A stretch of 6,527 bases of DNA from Verrucomicrobiota bacterium (lineage in GTDB: Bacteria > Verrucomicrobiota > Verrucomicrobiia > Verrucomicrobiales > Verrucomicrobiaceae). The stretch is from positions 1 through 6,527 of the forward strand of contig JAIOQF010000314.1 of assembly GCA_021413535.1 (NCBI GenBank). The letters are read 5' to 3'. Below, in pieces: positions 1-5,489 of this stretch (position 1 is the first letter of the stretch; each line of letters starts with the position of its first letter). The position numbers and the translations under genes were made by a program. A model generated the notes under the pieces. That model ran no database searches. It was not told the origin of the DNA and saw nothing but the letters and a program-made list of their open reading frames with translations.

Positions 1-402
1 CACCGCCCGCCGCAACGCGACGACCGGCCTCATCTCCGGATGATGAATGAGCAGGTTCTCGATGATCTGCCGGCCCACCCGATGCACGGGATTCAGAGCC
101 GTCATTGGCTCCTGAAAAATCATCGCGATTTCTTTTCCGCGAACCCGGCGCATTTCATCGAGCGGCAGTTTCAACAGATCACAGCCATCGAGCTGCACTT
201 CGCCATTCAGCACGCGGCCAGATGGCTGCTCCAAGAGCCGCATGAGCGCTCGAGCGGTCACGCTTTTGCCGCAACCGGATTCCCCGACAATGCCGAGCAT
301 CTTCCCAGCCTCGAGAGCAAAGCTCACACCGTCGACCGCAGTGAGCAGGCCGTTGTCAGTCAGAAAACCGATCCGGAGATCGCGAACTTTGAGCAGACTC
401 AT
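1..402 (-). CDS. Peptide ABC transporter ATP-binding protein, OppD/DppD/YejF type (N-terminal part, runs off left edge)
   Basis: This is the cytoplasmic ATPase subunit that would power peptide import through the two permeases encoded upstream. Only the first 134 residues are visible and the frame stays open to base 1. The protein starts MSLLKVRDLRIGF, which fits the first strand of an ABC domain. A Walker A motif GESGCGKS lies at residues 40-47 and the Q-loop MIFQEPMTALNPV at about 94-106, with the glutamine at 97. The GESGCGKS form and the EPMTALNP wording are typical of the peptide/nickel (OppD, DppD, YejF) subfamily. Signature motif, Walker B and the H-loop lie outside the window. The ATG at 402 overlaps the TGA of the binding-protein gene (ATGA) and has a strong Shine-Dalgarno 8 nt upstream. 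Whether it is a single ATPase (OppD-like) or the first half of a fused double ATPase (YejF-like, as in the E. coli yej operon) cannot be decided here. Confidence 0.95.
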   Translation of the reverse strand, partial: MSLLKVRDLRIGFLTDNGLLTAVDGVSFALEAGKMLGIVGESGCGKSVTARALMRLLEQPSGRVLNGEVQLDGCDLLKLPLDEMRRVRGKEIAMIFQEPMTALNPVHRVGRQIIENLLIHHPEMRPVVALRRAV

Positions 403-2513
403 TCTTTAGCACCTCCTGTTTTGTTGACGAGGTTCTGATCGAACACTCGATCCATTTCAGGGAAAGTGCGCCCGCTGCGCATCGCGACCTCGGTTTCAAG
501 CTTCACTTCTTCGTCGATCCAATGCACATGATTCTGGAGCGGTAATTCGCTGACGGCGACGTTAAAATTTTCCGGCCACTTCACCCAACGCCAGTAGGCG
601 GTGCGGTAGTAACCTTGTTCATAGCCGGGAATCCACGCGGCTTCATCGTGGATAATCTGTGATGCACCCCATGACGCTTTGCGAAAATCCTCAATGGTTC
701 GCGCGTGCCGCTCTGCCTCGCAAAACTCGTCCATCTGCTTGTTGGCAAAACAGGTCAGATTGTTCGTGTTGGGTTTTGGAGTTTTGCCGTCTTCCATCAG
801 CGCATCCTTCGAGTGCCACATCTGATAATGATCGGGAAACGGTGGCTGCGCGCTAAACGCCACCTGCGCAAGCTGATGTTTTTTCTGGGTGACCTTTTGG
901 AAAAACGACGTGGACTCGATGCCTTCGAGCTTGTATTCCAGTCCGCACTTCAGCGCCTCCTCCTTCAGCCGCTGCATGACCTTCTGCACAATCTCAGACT
1001 TGCGATGCGTGATCGTCAGCGAAAGCCGCTCACCCTTGTCGTTCACCAGCACGCCGTCTTCGCCCACCTTCGAATATCCCGCCTTCGCAAAATAATCACG
1101 TGCTTTCTGCGGATCAAAGGAACGGGCATGGATCGGCGGATCTCCCAGCAGCGGGTATCCTTGGGAGAAGGCATTCAACCGCTGAAAATCCCCGCGCAAA
1201 TCGAAGTCGATCACCTTCTGATAGTTCGTGGCGTGGCAAAGTCCGTAGCGCAGGTCTTTGTTATTGAGCGGCGGCACCGCGACATTCAGCCAAAGCCCGG
1301 CTTCGGAGCTGGGCCAGACATTGTAATACTTTGCCTTTTGAATGTAGCCTTTGTGCAATTCCGGAATCTCGAGCTTCTCATACCAGTATTCAGGAATGCC
1401 CATCATGATTTCCTCCACATCCAGCTCTCCCTGGCGGAAAAGCTCGAACGCCTTCTCCTGCAAGCGCACCACCCGATAGACGATGTAGTCGACATTGAAG
1501 CGATAGCGGCTGAATTTTTTGTCCCGCGCCCACCAGTCCTTCACCCGTGTAAGCGTAATGCTGCGTCCGAAATTTATGTCCTCCTCTCGAATGATGTAAG
1601 CGCCCGAACTCGGCCGGCAGCGCCACTGATAACGTTGCTCAAAGTCCGGCCCGAACTCACTGAAGAAGCGACGCGACATCGGAATGGAGTTGGCAAAATA
1701 AGGTGTCAGCGGCTTGCCTTCCGGCAGCGATATCGAAAGCGTGCGCGCATCGTAGCGCGTGATGTTGGTGAACTGTTCCGAGTAGTATTGATTCCCGAAC
1801 GGGTTCTTCGGATACTCGCTCAATTCCATGTAATAGCGCGCGAAGAAATCATCAGCCTCAATGGGGTCGCCATTGGAGAACTTCGCGTCCGGATCAATAT
1901 GAAAGTAAACCGTCCGCTTGTCCGAAGTCACGGCCCATTCTTTCGCGATGCTGGGGATGACCTTTCCCGTATCGGGATGCAAAGCCACCAGAGCCATCTC
2001 AATATCGTCGTAATGCGCGCTGCGAAAGGAACCATTATTGTTCTCGCCGATGATGCGCAGAGTCGCCGGGAACCCAGGCACATAGAGTCGGATGGTGCCG
2101 CCCTTCTTCGCGCGCGCATCACCAATCTCCGGCTCGTCCATGCCGTTCTCCCAATTCAAATCCTTCGGCACATCCTCGGGTTTGGCAAAGGTGAAGAACT
2201 CCGGCTTCTTCAACCGTTCGCGCACCGCATCAAGCTCTTCCTGAGCCACGACTTTTTTGGCGGCATCAGTTTCCTTAGCGGCCTGTTCCATTAATTCCTT
2301 CTCCTGCCCCTGGAGATTCGCCAACACCTTTTTGTTGTAGTAATCCCAGAAGGCGTCGCGTTCCTTCGTGCCATCGTAAGGCGGGAAGTCGGCGGCGGGG
2401 GAAGTGAAAAGTAATAAGTGAAAAGTGAAAAGTGCCGTGCAAACAAAACCGTATAACCTTCCCGAAATTTGAAAGGAACTTACGTCATCTGAATTGTATC
2501 TTAGCATCATCAT
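399..2513 (-). CDS. yejA: Periplasmic peptide-binding protein of ABC importer, YejA-like (SBP_bac_5 family)
   Basis: This is the extracytoplasmic receptor that captures peptides and hands them to the YejB/YejE-type permeases encoded just upstream. It has 704 residues. Residues 1-41 look like a signal peptide: a basic residue near 19, a hydrophobic core at about 21-36 and a likely cleavage near Ala40-Ala41. A charged, probably helical stretch follows (about 48-103), then the binding domain from KKGGTIRLY (137-144). Family features include the lobe motif DPDAKFSNGDPIEADDF (207-223) and the YejA-like stretch with TRVKDWW (322-328) and AFELFRQGELD (355-365). E. coli YejA is about 600 residues, so this one is longer, mostly at the N-terminus. 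Three ATG codons in a row (2513, 2510, 2507) open the frame without a good Shine-Dalgarno; no later in-frame ATG, GTG or TTG would keep the signal peptide. The TGA overlaps the ATPase start. Much of the signal-peptide core is encoded by an inverted-repeat arm. The family is secure; the exact YejA subfamily and ligand are inferred. Confidence 0.93.
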   Translation of the reverse strand: MMMLRYNSDDVSSFQISGRLYGFVCTALFTFHLLLFTSPAADFPPYDGTKERDAFWDYYNKKVLANLQGQEKELMEQAAKETDAAKKVVAQEELDAVRERLKKPEFFTFAKPEDVPKDLNWENGMDEPEIGDARAKKGGTIRLYVPGFPATLRIIGENNNGSFRSAHYDDIEMALVALHPDTGKVIPSIAKEWAVTSDKRTVYFHIDPDAKFSNGDPIEADDFFARYYMELSEYPKNPFGNQYYSEQFTNITRYDARTLSISLPEGKPLTPYFANSIPMSRRFFSEFGPDFEQRYQWRCRPSSGAYIIREEDINFGRSITLTRVKDWWARDKKFSRYRFNVDYIVYRVVRLQEKAFELFRQGELDVEEIMMGIPEYWYEKLEIPELHKGYIQKAKYYNVWPSSEAGLWLNVAVPPLNNKDLRYGLCHATNYQKVIDFDLRGDFQRLNAFSQGYPLLGDPPIHARSFDPQKARDYFAKAGYSKVGEDGVLVNDKGERLSLTITHRKSEIVQKVMQRLKEEALKCGLEYKLEGIESTSFFQKVTQKKHQLAQVAFSAQPPFPDHYQMWHSKDALMEDGKTPKPNTNNLTCFANKQMDEFCEAERHARTIEDFRKASWGASQIIHDEAAWIPGYEQGYYRTAYWRWVKWPENFNVAVSELPLQNHVHWIDEEVKLETEVAMRSGRTFPEMDRVFDQNLVNKTGGAKE
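411..417 (-). promoter_or_regulatory. Strong Shine-Dalgarno of the ATPase gene, inside the preceding gene
   Basis: On the minus strand AGGAGGT stands 8 nt before the ATG at 402. It fixes the ATPase start and lies inside the last codons of the binding-protein gene, where it encodes part of the Thr-Gly-Gly near the C-terminus. It is the only near-perfect Shine-Dalgarno I find before a gene in this window. Confidence 0.85.
2401..2432 (+). repeat. Left arm of inverted repeat, inside signal-peptide coding region
   Basis: The plus strand reads heptamers from 2403: AGTGAAA, AGTAATA, AGTGAAA, AGTGAAA, then a partial AGTG reaching 2434. Read on the minus strand as codons, this arm gives Leu-Phe-Thr-Phe-His-Leu-Leu-Leu-Phe-Thr-type residues, about 28-38 of the binding protein, which form the core and end of the predicted signal peptide. 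Confidence 0.8.
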
Positions 2514-2515
2514 TT

Positions 2516-2547
2516 CTTTTTACTTTTCACTTATCGCTTTTCACTTC
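2516..2547 (-). repeat. Right arm of inverted repeat, in the yejE to binding-protein spacer
   Basis: The minus strand reads AGTGAAA, AGCGATA, AGTGAAA, AGTAAAA in consecutive 7-bp units from 2545. The arm fills nearly all of the 37-bp spacer between the yejE stop and the first ATG of the binding-protein gene, and ends 2 bp before that ATG. In the operon mRNA it can pair with the left arm over 32 positions (29 Watson-Crick pairs, one G-U, two mismatches). Confidence 0.8.
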
Positions 2548-2550
2548 TCT

Positions 2551-4071
2551 TCATTGGTAAGTCGAAAATTTCTTCGGATCAAAGGCCTCGCGCAGAGCCT
2601 CCCCCACAAACGTGACCAACAGCAGCACGGTCACCATGGCGACGAACATGGACACGGAAATCCACAGCGCCGACAAATGATTCGTGCCGTCGTCCAGCAA
2701 CCAGCCCCACGACGCATAAGTTTCGGGCAGACCGAAGCCAAGAAAGGAAAGTCCCGTGAGCGCGGAAATGATTCCCGCGACGCTGAAGGGCACGTTCGTC
2801 ACTAACGTGGCCAGCATGTTCGGCAGCAGGTAGCGTGTCAGGAGACGCCAGGTGCTCGCCCCTTGCAGTCGTGCGGCGGATACATAGTCACGTTCTTTTT
2901 CCTTGTAGGCCAGCGCGCGCATTGAGTATGTCAGACTGGTCCACGAGAAGAAACAAATCACGCCGAGCAAGATCGGCAGGTTCATGTTGGCCACGCCAAT
3001 GATGCTGACCAGGATCATCACGATGTAAAGAAAGGGCAGTTCCTCGATGATCTCGATGATGCGCTGAAACACGAGATCAAACACACCGCAGAGGAAGCCC
3101 ATCAAGGCACCGAGCAAAACACCAACTCCGTAAGTGATGATGAGGAAAAGCAGGATCGCCTTGAGGTTGACCTGCCAGCCGCCAAAAATCTGCGCCAACA
3201 CATCCCAGCCGCGACTGTCGGTTCCCAGATAGTGCCCCGCCTTCCACAACGGCGGAATCGACGGATAAAGCGCGACCTGCAAGTCGGTCGTCGCCGCCTT
3301 TTCATGATCTGTCTGTGGCATTTCGCCGGTCCACTTCTCCCGCTCTTTCACTCCACCCTTGTAGAACGCCGACAGGGCGAGTCCTCCGGATTTGGAGTAG
3401 CCCAGCCATTCTCCGTCGAGTTTTCCCTGACGCAGCCGCAGATCCGTGTGTTTCAGTGTCGGCGCATCCGCGTAGTAACGGCGTGCACGACCTGAATAAG
3501 GTTCCTTTTCTCCAGGCGCAAAGTAGAGCCCGCCGCGATGCTCCAGCGTGATGGACTGGCCGGAGTCCGTATCCAATACCGGATCCCACGGCACCAGCGG
3601 CATGAGCACAAAACCCTTCCCGTTCTTTGCGAGCGTCTCCTTCAGTTCACGGTAGTTCACCTGCTCGTCGTTGCCCAATCCGAACTTCTTGCCAAGAAAG
3701 GGCTTTTTCACAAACGCTGGAAAATATGTTTGACCCTCATAACGCACCAGCAGCGCCCGCCGACCGACGAGCGCCTGGTCGAGCAGCGCAAGAACCACCA
3801 GCAACATGAGGATGCGGAACGACCACCAGCCGCGGCCAATGCTCCTGAAGCGTTGAAAGCGTTTCAAAGTCACCGGATTCCAGCGAACATCGGCTGGAAG
3901 CAAAATCACCCCCGCGATACCGCCTCCCAAGAGCAGCAGCGCCATCACCCAGCCGGGCGCCGTCCCCATGCTGAAAAACCATGATGCTGATGGCAGATCC
4001 AGCCCACCAAGCTCGCCGATCATGGCCAGCGCGCCGAAAGCTATTGCAGTGATGGAAAGCTTGCGATTCAT
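2551..4071 (-). CDS. yejE: Peptide ABC transporter permease, YejE type (OppC/DppC superfamily), with enlarged periplasmic loop
   Basis: This is one of the two inner-membrane subunits forming the peptide channel. It has 506 residues; E. coli YejE has about 340. The C-terminal half is a standard BPD_transp_1 domain: HYLGTDSRGWDVLAQI (280-295), membrane segments from about 303, an EAA-type coupling loop with DYVSAARLQGAS...LLPN (395-418), LSFLGFGLP (441-449) and the YejE-like ending GEALREAFDPKK (490-501). The family stretch LLVRYEGQTYFP (107-118) follows the canonical first membrane helix (about 84-101). Two further hydrophobic segments (about 5-22 and 41-59) precede it and are not part of the E. 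coli protein. Residues 175-247 hold a MORN_2-like module. I chose the ATG at 4071, which overlaps the yejB stop as TGATG; a GTG at 4074, overlapping as GTGA, would add one residue. No clear Shine-Dalgarno is present, so translation is probably coupled to yejB. Confidence 0.93.
   Translation of the reverse strand: MNRKLSITAIAFGALAMIGELGGLDLPSASWFFSMGTAPGWVMALLLLGGGIAGVILLPADVRWNPVTLKRFQRFRSIGRGWWSFRILMLLVVLALLDQALVGRRALLVRYEGQTYFPAFVKKPFLGKKFGLGNDEQVNYRELKETLAKNGKGFVLMPLVPWDPVLDTDSGQSITLEHRGGLYFAPGEKEPYSGRARRYYADAPTLKHTDLRLRQGKLDGEWLGYSKSGGLALSAFYKGGVKEREKWTGEMPQTDHEKAATTDLQVALYPSIPPLWKAGHYLGTDSRGWDVLAQIFGGWQVNLKAILLFLIITYGVGVLLGALMGFLCGVFDLVFQRIIEIIEELPFLYIVMILVSIIGVANMNLPILLGVICFFSWTSLTYSMRALAYKEKERDYVSAARLQGASTWRLLTRYLLPNMLATLVTNVPFSVAGIISALTGLSFLGFGLPETYASWGWLLDDGTNHLSALWISVSMFVAMVTVLLLVTFVGEALREAFDPKKFSTYQ
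3331..3549 (-). other. MORN_2/YwqK-like repeat module inserted in the YejE periplasmic loop
   Basis: Residues 175-247 begin LEHRGGLYFAPGEKEPYSGR, which matches the usual lead-in of MORN_2 proteins (a glycine-tyrosine strand, then a Phe/Tyr-Ser/Thr-Gly). They continue with RQGKLDGEWLGYSKSGG (214-230) and SAFYKGGVKE (234-243), the pattern of GKxDGxW, Tyr, Gly, Tyr-Lys-x-Gly. About one and a half to two units are present. The module sits between the conserved MPLVPWDP (157-164) and YPSIPPLWKAGHYLGTDS (269-286), on the non-cytoplasmic side of the membrane. I identified it by eye, without a profile search. Confidence 0.7.
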
Positions 4072-5366
4072 CACTCGAAGCGAATCCGCGGATCGAGCCG
4101 CGCGGTGATCATATCCGACAGGACATTGCCCAGCATCAGCAGCAGGCCGCTGACCGCGACGGTGGCCATGACAATGGGATAATCCTTTTCTAAAAGTGCG
4201 TTGAAACCCATCAACCCGAAGCCATCGATGTCAAAAATGCGCTCGATCAGGAAGCTGCCCGCCACCAGCACGGTGGTTGCCTGTCCCATCGTTGACGCGA
4301 CTGGAATGAAGGAATTGCGCAATGCGTGGCCGATCACAGCATCCTTGAAACGCAGCCCCTTGGCCACCGCGGTGCGCACGTAATCACTGGCGAGCTGGTC
4401 GAGCAGGTTGTTTTTTACCAGCATCGTCAGGCCGGCAAAACTCCCGACCATGTAACACGCCAGCGGCAGCACGGAATGATGTAGCAAGTCTTTGATTTTT
4501 CCGAAAGCGCTCAGCTCCGGGAAGTTCGCGGAGACAAATCCCTCGATGGGAAACCAGCGCAACCGGGCCGCAAAAATCACCATCAGAAACACACCGAGGA
4601 CGAATCCCGGGATGGCATAGCCGAAAAAAATCGCAACCGAAGTAGCCGTGTCGATGGGTGTTCGATGTTTGATCGCTTTCAACACACCGAGCGGCACGCA
4701 CACCAGATAAGTCAGAACCAGCGAAGTCAGGCCGTAGAACAACGATATCGGAAACCGGCGCTTCATCATGGTCCAAACCGGTTCCGAATAGCGCGTGGAC
4801 TCGCCCAGATTGCCTTCGATCAATCCGGCAAACTTCGGCTGATAGATCAGCGCGATGTATGGCTGCGCCTTATCGAGCTTCTGGCCGGAATTGGCCTTCT
4901 CATAATCCTCCCTTTGTTCCTCAGGCGTGATGATGCGCGCGCGCCAGTTCGACAAATCGATGCCCGTCAGCGGTTGGATTTCTGCGCGGTTGTCGATTGT
5001 GCGTCTTACCACCACGACGTTGGCTGTGCCGGGCAGTTTCACCTCGGTCTCTGACTTGTCCTTGGCGAACTCAGCGCGGGAGCGGTTAATTTCTTTAGGC
5101 AGCACCCCAAGCCACATCGCATAGGCTGTGAGAAAATTCTTATCGTGACCATACTGCTCCTTCAGCTTCAGCAGTTGCCCCGGCGTCAGACCCGATGATT
5201 GCTGGCGACCGCCGCCGCGCTCCCCCTGTGTTTTCATCCTCGCCTCCAACAACGCCTGCTCCATTGGCCCCCCAGGTGTGAAGCGGATGATGAAGAACAC
5301 CACAAGCGTCATGCCGACCAGAGTGATCGGAATCAAAAGTAGTCGTCGGATCAGATAAGCACCCAT
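4071..5366 (-). CDS. yejB: Peptide ABC transporter permease, YejB type (OppB/DppB superfamily)
   Basis: This is the partner membrane subunit of the YejE-type permease and the first gene of the minus-strand operon. It has 431 residues; E. coli YejB has about 364. The start MGAYLIRRLLL and the following RFTPGGPMEQAL (28-39) match the YejB N-terminus closely, which supports the ATG at 5366 although there is no recognisable Shine-Dalgarno. Membrane segments are visible at about 9-27, 206-230, 243-266, 296-317, 354-376 and 397-420. The YejB stretch FPIEGFVSANF (272-282), the coupling loop YVRTAVAKGLRF...ALRN (329-351) and the C-terminal DPRIRFE are all present. Residues of about 90-180 form an extra hydrophilic block in the first periplasmic loop, before EGNLGES (184-190). 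The TGA at 4071-4073 overlaps the yejE start. Confidence 0.95.
   Translation of the reverse strand: MGAYLIRRLLLIPITLVGMTLVVFFIIRFTPGGPMEQALLEARMKTQGERGGGRQQSSGLTPGQLLKLKEQYGHDKNFLTAYAMWLGVLPKEINRSRAEFAKDKSETEVKLPGTANVVVVRRTIDNRAEIQPLTGIDLSNWRARIITPEEQREDYEKANSGQKLDKAQPYIALIYQPKFAGLIEGNLGESTRYSEPVWTMMKRRFPISLFYGLTSLVLTYLVCVPLGVLKAIKHRTPIDTATSVAIFFGYAIPGFVLGVFLMVIFAARLRWFPIEGFVSANFPELSAFGKIKDLLHHSVLPLACYMVGSFAGLTMLVKNNLLDQLASDYVRTAVAKGLRFKDAVIGHALRNSFIPVASTMGQATTVLVAGSFLIERIFDIDGFGLMGFNALLEKDYPIVMATVAVSGLLLMLGNVLSDMITARLDPRIRFE
4827..5099 (-). other. Extra ~90-residue hydrophilic block in the first periplasmic loop of YejB
   Basis: Residues of about 90-180 have no counterpart that I can recall in E. 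coli YejB, where the segment before the first permease-core helix passes directly from the YG-containing helix to the FGDS-like turn. Here the same landmarks are QYGHDKNFL (71-79) and EGNLGES (184-190). The block is rich in charged residues, includes a beta-like stretch NVVVVRRTIDNRAEIQPL (116-133) and a helical acidic stretch at about 148-160, and shows no membrane segment. I do not recognise its fold. Confidence 0.6.
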
Positions 5367-5489
5367 GCGCGTGAAGCGGGAGCTTGGATGGAAACAGACG
5401 AAGGCACAAGAATTTATGAATCAATCTGTGTAAGGCGATTGGCATACTTATTGTTGACTCTGGCATCAGCCGACTGACCATTGCCGCCC
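5367..5489. promoter_or_regulatory. Divergent intergenic region between yejB and the oppA-like gene
   Basis: This 123-bp gap must hold the promoters for both divergent units, unless transcription enters from elsewhere. It is more AT-rich in its middle (about 5405-5458). On the plus strand TTGACT at 5454-5459 resembles a -35 box, but the sequence 17 bp further on (ACCATT) is a poor -10 and lies very near the start codon. CATACT at 5443-5448 is a possible -10 without a good -35. On the minus strand an AT-rich patch near 5411-5426 could serve yejB. I see no clear operator palindrome and no good Shine-Dalgarno on either side. Confidence 0.45.

Larger units (their letters stand above)
2401..2547. 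repeat. AT-rich 147-bp segment bounded by 32-bp inverted repeats made of 7-bp units; possible MITE-like element
   Basis: Arms at 2401-2432 and 2516-2547 are inverted copies identical at 29 of 32 positions, separated by 83 bp. Each arm is a run of heptamers: AGTGAAA, a degenerate unit (AGTAATA or AGCGATA), AGTGAAA, then AGTGAAA or AGTAAAA. Because both arms share the same degenerate second unit, they look like copies of one longer repeat, not two independent slippage tracts. By hand count the whole segment is about 34% G+C, well below the flanking genes. It begins 3 bp after the yejE stop codon and ends about 37 codons into the binding-protein gene. I see no transposase and no target-site duplication. 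It could be a small non-autonomous element, a dispersed heptamer repeat, or a structured operon-internal RNA. Confidence 0.75.

Noticed and set aside
40..438. Open frame of 132 codons on the plus strand near the left edge
   Set aside because: It lies opposite the Walker A and Q-loop of the ATPase gene and shows no domain of its own.
705..2294. Long open frame (529 codons) on the plus strand opposite the YejA-like gene
   Set aside because: Its translation is arginine- and leucine-rich without recognisable domains, while the minus strand encodes clear SBP_bac_5 motifs over the same stretch. It is an antisense shadow of a GC-rich gene.
2401..2547. Rho-independent terminator between yejE and the binding-protein gene
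   Set aside because: The arms are AT-rich and 83 nt apart, no U-tract follows the second arm, and the structure lies partly inside the next coding sequence.
2401..2547. CRISPR array or insertion sequence with target-site duplication
   Set aside because: There are only two inverted copies with no spacer-repeat alternation, no transposase frame, and the flanking bases show no direct duplication.
399..5366. Assigning microcin C import as the function
   Set aside because: E. coli YejABEF takes up microcin C, but the sequence here shows only family membership. The ligand cannot be read from it, and the enlarged loops argue for caution.
5454..5482. Sigma-70 promoter of the oppA-like gene from TTGACT
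   Set aside because: The -35-like box has no acceptable -10 at the right distance, and a start there would leave almost no leader. It is kept only as a weak hint in the intergenic entry.
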